64,000 bases of DNA from Flexivirga aerilata (GTDB lineage Bacteria > Actinomycetota > Actinomycetes > Actinomycetales > Dermatophilaceae), in NCBI RefSeq assembly GCF_013002715.1, contig NZ_JABENB010000001.1, positions 1,178,001 to 1,242,000 of the forward strand, read 5' to 3'. Below are positions 1 to 8,937 of the stretch, in pieces (within the stretch, counting starts at the first letter, position 1; every line of letters begins with the position of its first letter). The translations under genes were made by a program, and so were the position numbers. The notes below the pieces were generated by a model. It saw only the letters and a program-made list of their open reading frames with translations. It did no database searches and was not told the DNA's origin.

Positions 1-2
1 TG

Positions 3-272
3 GCGTTCCCGACCCTCGACATGCTCGAGGAGGGCTACGAGATCTACCCGGTCATCGACGCGGTCGGCGGCGTCTCGTCGGTCACCCACGAGTCGGCGAT
101 CACTCGCATGGTCCAGGCCGGCGCGCACCCGATCACCTCGCTCGCGCTCGGCTGCGAGCTGATGCGCAACTGGGCCCGCAGCGACGCCGACCTCTACCGC
201 ACGATCATCAACGACTACTTCCGCCGCAAGCGGGAGATCGGCGAGTCCAGCGGCGACCTCTTCCGGCGGTGA
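3..272 (+). CDS. Isochorismatase-like cysteine hydrolase, C-terminal part
   Basis: The gene enters from the left edge; its reading frame is open from base 3 and only the last 89 codons are present. The visible part has the AFPTLD stretch, then GYEIYPVIDAVGG, and a downstream THESAITRMVQAGA helix. This pattern follows the catalytic cysteine in YcaC-type members of the isochorismatase superfamily, so the nucleophile should lie just outside the window. These are cytoplasmic hydrolases of small amides or esters, and the substrate cannot be inferred. The Met codon at base 21 is internal, not the start, because homology continues upstream of it. Confidence 0.75.
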   Translation, partial: AFPTLDMLEEGYEIYPVIDAVGGVSSVTHESAITRMVQAGAHPITSLALGCELMRNWARSDADLYRTIINDYFRRKREIGESSGDLFRR

Positions 273-293
273 CGGGCCGCTAGCCTGACCGTC

Positions 294-755
294 ATGTCGT
301 ATGCCGTTGACTTCCACACCGTCTCGACCGTCGGCCTGGAGTCGTCGCCGGTCACCGACGCACTCGCCGGGCTGCGAGCCAACGAGGCGCGCTACTTCAA
401 GAACAAGTACGACCACACCTTCACCGTCGAGCCGGCCGCGGACGCACAGTCGACCGTCGACTGGGTGAGCGGCATCCTCAAGGACGAACGGGACATCGTC
501 ATCGCCTCGCCGGTGCTGGAGGCGACCGAGTTCGAGGTGGACGGCATCCGCATGGCCTACCTCTTCTACGAGAGCGGCTTGTCGATCAACGTGATGTACA
601 CACTCGCCGACGGGGGCAAGCGCGCCGTCGGCTTCAAGCTGTCGGACGGAATGGACGTGCCCGAGGAACTCGGCGCGTTCAAGTTCGCGCGGCAGAAGTC
701 GAAGCTAGCCGGCACGATCCGTGGCTCCTACTTCGTGATCAAGGGCGAGCACTGA
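294..755 (+). CDS. Uncharacterised 153-residue protein
   Basis: I do not recognise this family. The protein begins MSYAVDFHTV and is soluble in character: no signal peptide, no membrane segment, balanced charge, with alternating beta-rich stretches such as IRMAYLFYESGLSINVMY. A basic patch (KFARQKSKLAG) lies close to the C-terminus. It starts 21 bases after the hydrolase stop and could share its transcript. Codon use matches the neighbours (strong G/C at third positions), which supports real coding. No function is proposed. Confidence 0.7.
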   Translation: MSYAVDFHTVSTVGLESSPVTDALAGLRANEARYFKNKYDHTFTVEPAADAQSTVDWVSGILKDERDIVIASPVLEATEFEVDGIRMAYLFYESGLSINVMYTLADGGKRAVGFKLSDGMDVPEELGAFKFARQKSKLAGTIRGSYFVIKGEH

Positions 756-803
756 GCCCGTGGTCATCGCGGCGAAGGACGTCCTCAAGAACTCTCGCGT
801 GCG

Positions 804-1299
804 ATGAGTGCGTTCGAGGTGTTGGTCGCCGACGAGCGAACCCAGCTCGATGCGTTCGTCGAGGACTACCGCGGCATGATCGAGCACACCCTGGATGGGC
901 TGACCGAGGAGCAGGTGCGCCGCCGCTTGGTGCCGTCGGCGACAACGCTGTTGGGAGTGGTCAAGCACGTGACGTGGATGCAGCGGGTGTGGTTCGAGGA
1001 GTGCATCGGCGGGGGCACCCGCGCGGCGCTCGGCCTGGTGCGGACGCCGGACCAATCCTTCCAATTGGCCGACAACGACACGATTTCCAGTGTGCTCGCC
1101 GCTCACCAGGACGCGTGTATGACGGCGCGCGCGATCGTCGCCGGCCGTGCGCTGGATGAAGTGGTGACCGGTCACCGATCCGGGCCACGCACGGTGCGCT
1201 GGGGTTTACCTCCAGGTGCTGCGTGAGCTCGCGCATCACGCGGCGCACGCCGACATCCTGCGGGAGCAGCTTCTCGCCGCCACCGATCAGGATCAGTGA
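804..1299 (+). pseudogene. DinB/DUF664-family protein, frameshifted near its 3' end
   Basis: The frame from 804 encodes a DinB-like (DUF664) four-helix protein, with LLGVVKHVTWMQRVWFEE typical of the first metal-binding helix. After about 133 codons it runs into WGLPPGAA and stops at 1226. In the +1 frame from 1207 to 1299 the expected family ending reappears: YLQVLRELAHHAAHADILRE, with the His-containing last helix. One surplus base between 1203 and 1207 explains this. With the frame restored the gene would end at 1299, seven bases into the convergent acyltransferase gene. The family includes thiol-dependent transferases and many proteins of unknown role. It may be a true pseudogene or a sequencing error in the GGGGTTT stretch. 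Confidence 0.75.
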
Positions 1300-2459
1300 C
1301 GAACGAGCCTGCGCAGCGCTGCGGTGAAGACCGTGCCGGTGGCCGCCAGGTACGTCCCGTAGAACCGGCGTATGACGGGGCGCGGCGGGCGCTCGAGCAA
1401 CATGATGAGTGCGGCGCACCCCGCCATACGGGCCGAACGCTCGGCTGCGGTGGCCGCGACGAATCTCGCTGTCGGTAGCCGGAGTTCGCCGGCCGCACGC
1501 GCGTAGACCTTGACCGGCACCCCACCGAGCGCCTGGTGCCAGATGCCGGCCGCACCGCCACGCAGGTGGTCGCGCGCGGCCGCACGCATCCTCGGGGTCG
1601 TCAGCGGCGCGGGTGGCAGGATCCCGCGCCGGGCGAGTGCGGCGGTCAGTGCCACTCCGCACACCGAGCCCGCGGCGGTCGATGCGGCGAGCACGGGAAT
1701 GCGACGAGCATCTGCGACGCCGAAGAAGACCAACGCCATCTCGGCCATGATCGGCCAACTGATCGCCTCAGCGAATCCCCACGCGAATCCGACTGCAATT
1801 GCGCGGTTTCCGTCAACGAGATGCGCAACGGCGCGCTGAGCGGGTGAGGTGGGCTGCGCCACCGGGCCTTGCCCCAGAAGGCCGATCACAGCCTCGCGGA
1901 GCTGGTCGGCATCAGTGGTCGACGGGTCCAGCCGTGCTCCAAATCGCACTTCCATCGGGGTCGTGCGGAGTCGCCCGTGCTTGGCGAGCACGTCGCCGGT
2001 GCCGAGCAGTGCCACCGGGACGATCGGCACCCCGCAGTCCTGGGCCAAGCGCACCGCTCCGGAATGAAAGCGGCCGACCGACCCGTCGGTGCTTCGGGTG
2101 CCCTCCGGGTAGATGACCACCGTGCGGCCGTCCGCCAACGGTCCGCGCGCGGCATCGAGCAGAGCGGCGTAACCGCTGCCCCCGTTCCGTCGTACGGGCA
2201 GGCCGCCGGCCAGACCTGACATCAGTGCGCGCCGCCACCAGACGTCGAACCAGTAGTCGGCAGCAGCCGCGAACAACAGGCGGTTGGCGGCCGGCACCGC
2301 GGCCAGTAGCGCAGCGGTGTCGGCGTGCGAGGCGTGATTGGCGACGATGACCTGTCCGCCCGAACACCGTTGTGGCACACCGCTGGTCGTCAACCCACCA
2401 GCCAGTGAGCAGACGGCTCGCCACAGCCCGCGCCGCAGGACGCTTGCGATCGATGACAT
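1293..2459 (-). CDS. Lysophospholipid acyltransferase (PlsC-like) fused to a membrane domain
   Basis: This 388-residue protein has an N-terminal PlsC/AGPAT domain (about residues 30-200). The NHASHAD motif provides the catalytic His and Asp, and YPEGTRS is the phosphate-binding motif. Such enzymes acylate lysophosphatidate or a related lysolipid at the membrane. From about residue 215 a second, hydrophobic region follows (GFAWGFAEAISWPIMAEMAL, then further membrane segments and a VPVKVYARAAG stretch). Stand-alone PlsC proteins of about 250 residues lack it. It is the last gene of a three-gene minus-strand operon behind CdsA and a CDP-alcohol phosphatidyltransferase, 18 bp after cdsA. The acyl-acceptor is unknown; a phospholipid role is inferred from context. 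Confidence 0.85.
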   Translation of the reverse strand: MSSIASVLRRGLWRAVCSLAGGLTTSGVPQRCSGGQVIVANHASHADTAALLAAVPAANRLLFAAAADYWFDVWWRRALMSGLAGGLPVRRNGGSGYAALLDAARGPLADGRTVVIYPEGTRSTDGSVGRFHSGAVRLAQDCGVPIVPVALLGTGDVLAKHGRLRTTPMEVRFGARLDPSTTDADQLREAVIGLLGQGPVAQPTSPAQRAVAHLVDGNRAIAVGFAWGFAEAISWPIMAEMALVFFGVADARRIPVLAASTAAGSVCGVALTAALARRGILPPAPLTTPRMRAAARDHLRGGAAGIWHQALGGVPVKVYARAAGELRLPTARFVAATAAERSARMAGCAALIMLLERPPRPVIRRFYGTYLAATGTVFTAALRRLVRH

Positions 2460-2477
2460 GAATGACTCCTCGAGTGG

Positions 2478-3398
2478 CTAGGCGAGTGCGACGGCGGCCA
2501 GGGGCAGGACGAGCAGGAGAGAGTCGATGCGGTCCAGCAGACCGCCGAAGCCGGGCAACCATTCCCCGGCGTCCTTCACTCCGGCCTGCCGCTTGAACAT
2601 CGACTCCAACAGGTCGCCCAACACACCACCGAATGCGACTGCGAGCAGCAGGCCAGGTGTGATGGTGCCGAGCAGGGTCAGCACGATGAACGCGCCGATG
2701 ACGGCGCCCGCGAGCCCGCCGACGGTCTTGTTGGGGCTGAGCGGGGAGAGCGGACGACGCGCCCAGCCGAAGCGACGAAATCCCTTGCCGCCGCACCACG
2801 CCGCGACGTCGGTGGCCGCGGCGGCGAAGCAGACCAGGAAGGCGTCACGCCAGATGAGCACCATGCTGGCGAGCGACCAGCAGATCCAGATCGAGCCGAA
2901 TCCGGTGAATGCGGCCCGCCAAATGCCGTGTTCCAGATCCCCGGTCAGCACGGACGGCAGAGCGCACAACAACACGATGAGCGGCACCAGGTGCAGCAGG
3001 CCCGGTCGCAACCATGCGGCGAGTGGGTAGGCGACCGCCAGGACGTAGAGGATCGCCGTGTCCGCTCGGGGGAGCTGCACCAGCCGGACGTACTCCCGCA
3101 CGGCGATCAGCGCCAGCACCGCGCAGAGCACCGCCGTCGGTCCCTTGCCGATCCAGATCGGGATGCCCACGACCGGCAGGATCAGCACCCAGGTCACCCA
3201 CTTGGTGACCAATTCCCTCTTGCGAGAGGCGAATACGGCAATCCCGGCGACGGCCAGGATGCTGAGTGTGACCCAGAAGAAGAACACGCCCCGGCCGGTG
3301 ATGTGCAGGTGCACGAACCAGATGTCGACGTCGAGCCGCATCGAGCGACGGTCGAGGTGCAGCACCCGCAGGTAGGTGTCGACCAGCCAGTTGTTCAC
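2478..3398 (-). CDS. cdsA: Phosphatidate cytidylyltransferase (CDP-diacylglycerol synthase)
   Basis: The protein makes CDP-diacylglycerol from phosphatidic acid and CTP in the cytoplasmic membrane. It is about 306 residues long with several hydrophobic segments. It ends with the CdsA signature SMFKRQAGVKDAGEWLPG followed by GGLLDRIDS, which carries the expected K-R, K-D and D-R-I-D residues. The position usually occupied by His in this signature is Phe. I chose the GTG at 3398 because it overlaps the stop of the upstream gene as GTGA, indicating translational coupling; the open frame further upstream lies inside that gene. It is probably an accessory copy belonging to this cassette, since housekeeping cdsA usually sits near frr/pyrH. 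Confidence 0.88.
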   Translation of the reverse strand: MNNWLVDTYLRVLHLDRRSMRLDVDIWFVHLHITGRGVFFFWVTLSILAVAGIAVFASRKRELVTKWVTWVLILPVVGIPIWIGKGPTAVLCAVLALIAVREYVRLVQLPRADTAILYVLAVAYPLAAWLRPGLLHLVPLIVLLCALPSVLTGDLEHGIWRAAFTGFGSIWICWSLASMVLIWRDAFLVCFAAAATDVAAWCGGKGFRRFGWARRPLSPLSPNKTVGGLAGAVIGAFIVLTLLGTITPGLLLAVAFGGVLGDLLESMFKRQAGVKDAGEWLPGFGGLLDRIDSLLLVLPLAAVALA

Positions 3399-4000
3399 CC
3401 GGTCACCCGCTCGATCAGCTCCCGGTGTGCGCCGAGCAGTCGAAGCGTCGCGGTGAGCAGAGAGCCGACGATGATGACGCCGCACACCCACCCGATCAGC
3501 GCTGGGAACGCGGTGGCGACAACCATGGCCAGGCACCGCTCGGTCTTGCCGAACGGACCGCCGTTGCGCCGCGTCGCACCGGCGCCGGCGCCGGCCAGGG
3601 AGGCAGTCGTGGGCAGGGTCGCGGCGACGGCGGCGGTTACAGTGAGCAGCGCGGACCAGCTGGGGAGGCCGTCGGTGCGGGCGGCCAGCGCGAAGAGCCC
3701 GGCGAAGACGATGAGATCCGAGACGCGGTCGCCGATCTCGTTGAGCACGAAGCCCCATGGCCGGCTGACACCTCGAGCCCGCGCGACCGCGCCGTCGAGA
3801 TTGGCTCCGCCGAGGCGTGCCGCGAGCATCAGCAGTGCGGGCAGCCACCAGCCCATCGCGATGCAGATCGCGGCGAGCACGGCGCCGGCGACGCCGAGCA
3901 GGGTGAAGACGTCCGGCGAGATGCCTCGGTCAACCGCGAATTGCACTATCCGACCCAGGCGCCTGCTGTACCACGGCTTCAGTGCGTAGAGCCCTTGCAC
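3395..4000 (-). CDS. CDP-alcohol phosphatidyltransferase family protein
   Basis: This 201-residue integral membrane enzyme is likely to transfer a phosphatidyl group from CDP-diacylglycerol to an alcohol. The family motif is recognisable but altered. LDGAVARARG gives the DG-x2-AR part, and GFVLNEIGDRVSD gives G-x3-N-x3-D-x3-D, with Asn where the third Asp usually stands. The first Asp of D-x2-DG is missing. Hydrophobic helices flank the motif. The GTG start has a strong Shine-Dalgarno (AGGAGG) just upstream, making this the first gene of the operon. CdsA and PlsC downstream suggest a dedicated phospholipid pathway; the alcohol (glycerol phosphate, inositol phosphate or other) cannot be told. 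Confidence 0.8.
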   Translation of the reverse strand: MQGLYALKPWYSRRLGRIVQFAVDRGISPDVFTLLGVAGAVLAAICIAMGWWLPALLMLAARLGGANLDGAVARARGVSRPWGFVLNEIGDRVSDLIVFAGLFALAARTDGLPSWSALLTVTAAVAATLPTTASLAGAGAGATRRNGGPFGKTERCLAMVVATAFPALIGWVCGVIIVGSLLTATLRLLGAHRELIERVTG

Positions 4001-4083
4001 CGCCCCTCCTTGCGTCGCTTGGTCGCATACTGCCGGTTCCGACGTGGTGACGCGCGGAAGCGTTGCGTACCCGTCGTCTCGCT

Positions 4084-4503
4084 CTAGGTGGAGCCGGGTT
4101 CGCCGGTGCTCCCGGATATGAGGTCGATGGCAGTGATGATGTCGGGCAGGGACTCCGGGTGTGCGAGCTGCAGGTGGGCGAGCTCATCCGGCCGGCACCA
4201 GCGCAGGTCGTCGTGCTCGCCGGGCGCCAGGTTGGCTGGCTCACCGTCCCATCGGGTGACCACGAAGCCGTCTGTCGTCAGGTGCGGTGCGTGCACCGTC
4301 AGCGGCACCGGACGAGGATCGCGAACGTGAATGCCCAGCTCTTCCAGGCATTCCCGGACGACCGCATCGCGGGAGGACTCGCCGGGTTCGACGTGTCCGC
4401 CGGGGAGTGCCCACCGGTCGGGGTAGGCCTCGCGCGCCGGGTGGCGGTGTGTCATGAGCACACGATCATTGCGGACGAGCACCGCGGTCGCGTTCAGGAT
4501 CAT
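4084..4503 (-). CDS. Nudix hydrolase
   Basis: The 139-residue protein carries a complete Nudix box (GHVEPGESSRDAVVRECLEE then LGI), matching G-x5-E-x7-R-E-x2-E-E-x-G. It therefore hydrolyses a nucleoside diphosphate linked to another moiety, with Mg2+ on the Glu residues. HRHPAREAYPDRWALPGG just before the box is typical of ADP-ribose/8-oxo-dGTP-like members. The ATG at 4503 was chosen because the protein begins with the expected MILNATAVLVRNDRVLM strand; the open frame upstream of it is the HNH gene read out of frame. It starts 7 bases after the HNH gene stop, so the two are probably co-transcribed. Substrate unknown. Confidence 0.85.
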   Translation of the reverse strand: MILNATAVLVRNDRVLMTHRHPAREAYPDRWALPGGHVEPGESSRDAVVRECLEELGIHVRDPRPVPLTVHAPHLTTDGFVVTRWDGEPANLAPGEHDDLRWCRPDELAHLQLAHPESLPDIITAIDLISGSTGEPGST

Positions 4504-4510
4504 GCCGGGA

Positions 4511-5863
4511 TCAGGCCGCCGTGTGCGCGTGGCCGGGCATGCGGCCGGGGGTGAGATCCCAGGTGACGCCGTCGGGACGGACGTGTGCCATGAACCCGTG
4601 TCGGTGGACTTCCTGATGATGTCGGCAGCACAGGATGGCCGAGTTGGTGAGGCTGGTTTCGCCGCCGGCCCACCAGGGTCTGACGTGATGGACTTCGCAG
4701 AAACCTGGCGGTCGATCACAGCCGGGGAAGGTGCACCCGCCATCGCGTATGACGACGGCCGCGCGTAAACCCTTGGTGACCAGGCGTTCTCGCCGGCCCA
4801 CATCCATCGGTTGGCTGGGTCCGCCGAGGACCGCGGGGATCAGGTCCGCGTCACAGGCGGCGCGGCGGGCGGCTCCGGCATCGAGCACGTCACCGCCCGG
4901 GGTGGTCGCCCCGCCGAGCCCGTCGGTCAGCGACGTGAGGTCCATGGTCAGCAGGATTGTCGCCGCGGAGCCGACGGGCGCCACGTCACCGGCGGCAACC
5001 TTCGCGCCCGCAGCCACAAGCTCCATCAACGCATCCGCGCGGCGTTTGCCCGGAGGGCGTTCATCGCGCGCGGTTTCGCTGCGGCCACCCTCGGTGTCGA
5101 CGGTGGCTGGTCGTGGTGCGGACCCGGCGGTGATCGCCGCCTTGAGCACCGCGGCATTCGCGGGTGCGAGCTCGGCCACGAGCCGGGTCATCCCGGTAGC
5201 GGTCGTGCCCCAGGTGAGGGTTTCGACCTGTTCGAGTTTCGCGTCCTGCACGGAGAGTGCTTCGGTGGCGTAGGTCGCCAGGATCTTCCGGGTCAATGCC
5301 TGCACGCCCTTTGCCCCGAGTGCCGGGTCCAGTTGCAGGAACCAGGCCAGCACCTCGCCCCGGTCGGCGGTCGGGATCACCGGCGCCACCTTGTCCGCAT
5401 TGGTCAACGCCGCCCGCGCGGTCGACACCGTGCACGGCCCTCGTGCGACCGCTTCGGCGATGACGTCGCTCTTACGCTCCCGGCACGCCTCGGCCACCAC
5501 CGCGATCGACTTCGCCTCGACCGGTTCGATGGGCACCCCGGATGCTTCGGCGTGACGGCATACCCACTGGGTGGTGTTCGCCGCCGTCGAGCCCGCGACC
5601 GCCCCACGCTCGACCGCGTCAGCGGTGACCACCGCGGCAATCTGCGCCGACCGCCCGTGCAACCGCAACAGCACCTGGGTCAGTGACTCCACCTGTCCGT
5701 CGCCGAGCTGGTGCACCACCTCCGGCACCTCATCCAGCAACGCGGCAAGCTCCCGCACTCGCTCCAGCACGGTCGGGCCACGCCCCGGCTCAGCGGGCGC
5801 GCGCAGAGCGCTATCCGACAACCCCGGACGCTCCGGCAGCGGCACAGCAGAATCGAGAGACAT
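4511..5863 (-). CDS. DUF222 / 13E12-type HNH endonuclease-domain protein
   Basis: The protein (450 residues) has the long N-terminal DUF222 region of the actinobacterial 13E12 repeat family. Its C-terminal HNH nuclease fold reads RDGGCTFPGCDRPPGFCEVH, then HVRPWWAGGETSLTNSAILC and CRHHQEVHRHG. The two Cys pairs form the structural zinc site and the H-H pair the catalytic core. Genes of this kind occur in many copies in actinobacteria and are often mobile or damage-inducible; their biological role is not settled. A possible SOS-box-like palindrome lies about 70 bases upstream. A Nudix gene follows directly. Confidence 0.88.
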   Translation of the reverse strand: MSLDSAVPLPERPGLSDSALRAPAEPGRGPTVLERVRELAALLDEVPEVVHQLGDGQVESLTQVLLRLHGRSAQIAAVVTADAVERGAVAGSTAANTTQWVCRHAEASGVPIEPVEAKSIAVVAEACRERKSDVIAEAVARGPCTVSTARAALTNADKVAPVIPTADRGEVLAWFLQLDPALGAKGVQALTRKILATYATEALSVQDAKLEQVETLTWGTTATGMTRLVAELAPANAAVLKAAITAGSAPRPATVDTEGGRSETARDERPPGKRRADALMELVAAGAKVAAGDVAPVGSAATILLTMDLTSLTDGLGGATTPGGDVLDAGAARRAACDADLIPAVLGGPSQPMDVGRRERLVTKGLRAAVVIRDGGCTFPGCDRPPGFCEVHHVRPWWAGGETSLTNSAILCCRHHQEVHRHGFMAHVRPDGVTWDLTPGRMPGHAHTAA

Positions 5864-5929
5864 GGGTCTGAATCTCCTTCCGCCGCAATGCGTTTCGTCG
5901 TGTGATCAGGATACCTCCGACTGCTGACA

Positions 5930-5945
5930 ATGTACATATGTTCGA
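5930..5945 (-). promoter_or_regulatory. Possible LexA (SOS) box upstream of the HNH gene
   Basis: Read on the minus strand the site is TCGAACATATGTACAT. It matches the CGAAC-N4-GTTCG type of LexA operator at 8 of 10 fixed positions; one half is perfect and the other imperfect. It sits 67-82 bases upstream of the HNH gene start. Several mycobacterial 13E12-family genes are known to be SOS-induced, which makes the placement sensible, but the match alone is weak evidence. Confidence 0.35.
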
Positions 5946-6083
5946 GGAAATTCGGCACTGCGATCCGCGTGCCTCGCACCACCTGGGATTGGCCGCCGAC
6001 GGGGGCTCGCGACACACGCCCGAGCCGTGTCGCGCGTGGCTCGACAAATTGTTCAGCCGTCCGGGAATGATCCGACCCATCCC

Positions 6084-6110
6084 AAAGTTGAGTCTAGTAA
6101 GCGCAACTTT
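6084..6110 (+). promoter_or_regulatory. HAIR operator 1 (HspR site) upstream of dnaK
   Basis: AAAGTTGAGT, seven bases, then GCGCAACTTT. This is the same architecture as the perfect HAIR box at clpB (AAAGTTGAGT-N7-ACTCAACTTT), with two changes in the right arm. HspR, encoded at the end of this operon, is the known ligand of HAIR elements. The 386 bases between the HNH start (5863) and dnaK (6250) hold no convincing gene. They hold this site, a TTGACA at 6122-6127 that may be the -35 box, a second HAIR-like site and the dnaK ribosome-binding site. Confidence 0.8.
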
Positions 6111-6143
6111 TGCCGAGGGGTTTGACAAGCCGCCGAGACAAGA

Positions 6144-6164
6144 GTTGAGTCGGATGCAGTCAAC
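6144..6164 (+). promoter_or_regulatory. HAIR operator 2 (HspR site) at the dnaK promoter
   Basis: GTTGAGT, seven bases, then AGTCAAC: six of seven right-arm positions fit the HAIR consensus. It begins 17 bases after a TTGACA hexamer and so would overlap the -10 region, an effective place for repression. Together with the site at 6084 it makes a paired operator about 33 bases apart. Confidence 0.7.
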
Positions 6165-6249
6165 CTCGCGAGGGCGACGGGGGGCGTACCGGCGAAGCGA
6201 CATCCGGCATACGAAGACCGAAAATCGAGAACCAAGGGAGAACATCGAT

Positions 6250-8148
<1,899 letters not shown>

Positions 8149-8206
8149 TCACCCCACAAAGCTCTCCGCTCGTTCCTCGCTCCGATGCTTTGCGGGGGCC
8201 CCGATC
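8149..8206 (+). repeat. Stop-to-start hairpin element between dnaK and grpE
   Basis: The 58 bases fill exactly the gap between the dnaK stop and the grpE ATG. Arms CCCCACAAAGC (8152-8162) and GCTTTGCGGGG (8187-8197) pair with one G-U-type mismatch, and GGCCCC follows. The same layout occurs three times in tandem at 43350-43536 with a different but still paired arm (CCCCACGAAGT/ACTTCGCGGGG), so the stem is conserved by compensatory change. It leaves grpE without a recognisable Shine-Dalgarno. It may tune grpE translation or mRNA stability. Confidence 0.8.
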
Positions 8207-8851
8207 ATGACCGACCCCACCCAGGGTCCCCGTCCGGGCTCCTCTGCGGAGGAGCCCGGCGGGCGGCGCCCCGAGGAAGAAGAGCCCACCGGGCCGGTGA
8301 TCCGCGACAAGCGACGCATCGACGAGAACGGCGAGCTCCGCGAATCCCCCTCGGACGCACCGCAACCCGAGGCCGCCGGCAGCGATGCCGGCGCCCCGGG
8401 CGCGGCCGGGGGAGAGCACCCGGACACCGTCCTCGCGGCCGAGCGACTCGCCGACCTGCAGCGGTTGCAGGCCGAATACGTCAACTACAAGCGACGTGTC
8501 GACCGGGACCGTGAGGCCAACAAGGACGCCGCGACCGCCCGCGTGGTCGAGGGCATCCTGCCGGTGCTCGACGACATCTACCTGTCCCGCCAGCACGGCG
8601 ATCTCGAGGGCTCGCCCTTCGAGAAGATCGCCGACAAGCTGCAGGCCGCGCTGACCCGGCTCGGACTTGCACCGTTCGGCGAGGTCGGCGAGGCCTTCGA
8701 TCCGGCCGAGCACGAGGCGCTCATGCACATCGAGGCCGAGGTGCCGGAAGGTTCCGAGGGCACCACGATCGTCCAGGTCATGCAGCCGGGCTACCGGCTG
8801 GGTGAGCGCATCATCCGTCCCGCACGCGTTGCCGTCGCGGATCCGTCCTGA
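8207..8851 (+). CDS. grpE: Nucleotide exchange factor GrpE
   Basis: The 214-residue protein releases ADP from DnaK. The N-terminal 70 residues are acidic and disordered. A coiled-coil with LQRLQAEYVNYKRRVDRDRE follows. The C-terminal beta domain carries the GrpE signature, FDPAEHEALMHIEAE then VVQ-like VQVMQPGYRLGERIIRPARV. The ATG at 8207 directly abuts the hairpin repeat, and no ribosome-binding site is visible. Translation may depend on coupling to dnaK, 58 bases upstream, or on the repeat structure itself. It is second in the HspR operon. Confidence 0.95.
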   Translation: MTDPTQGPRPGSSAEEPGGRRPEEEEPTGPVIRDKRRIDENGELRESPSDAPQPEAAGSDAGAPGAAGGEHPDTVLAAERLADLQRLQAEYVNYKRRVDRDREANKDAATARVVEGILPVLDDIYLSRQHGDLEGSPFEKIADKLQAALTRLGLAPFGEVGEAFDPAEHEALMHIEAEVPEGSEGTTIVQVMQPGYRLGERIIRPARVAVADPS

Positions 8852-8860
8852 GGCAGCCCA

Positions 8861-8918
8861 AGTCGACTTGATCGAGTGGGGAGTTGCCGCACGTGAATTC
8901 CCCACTCGATCAACGACT
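8861..8918 (+). other. Intra-operon hairpin between grpE and dnaJ
   Basis: Perfect 15-base arms TTGATCGAGTGGGGA (8868-8882) and TCCCCACTCGATCAA (8899-8913) enclose a 16-base loop. AGTCG/CGACT extend the stem beyond a two-base bulge. There is no U-run of terminator type, and dnaJ starts 20 bases later with a good AAGGAG site. It looks more like an mRNA processing or stability element, or a partial terminator lowering dnaJ/hspR expression, than a full terminator. Confidence 0.75.
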
Positions 8919-8937
8919 TTCATGAAGGAGCGATTGC

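Noticed and set aside
4511..5863. Mobile intron or homing-endonuclease element around the HNH gene
   Set aside because: No intron ends, flanking repeats or interrupted host gene are visible; the DUF222 domain places it in the 13E12 family instead.
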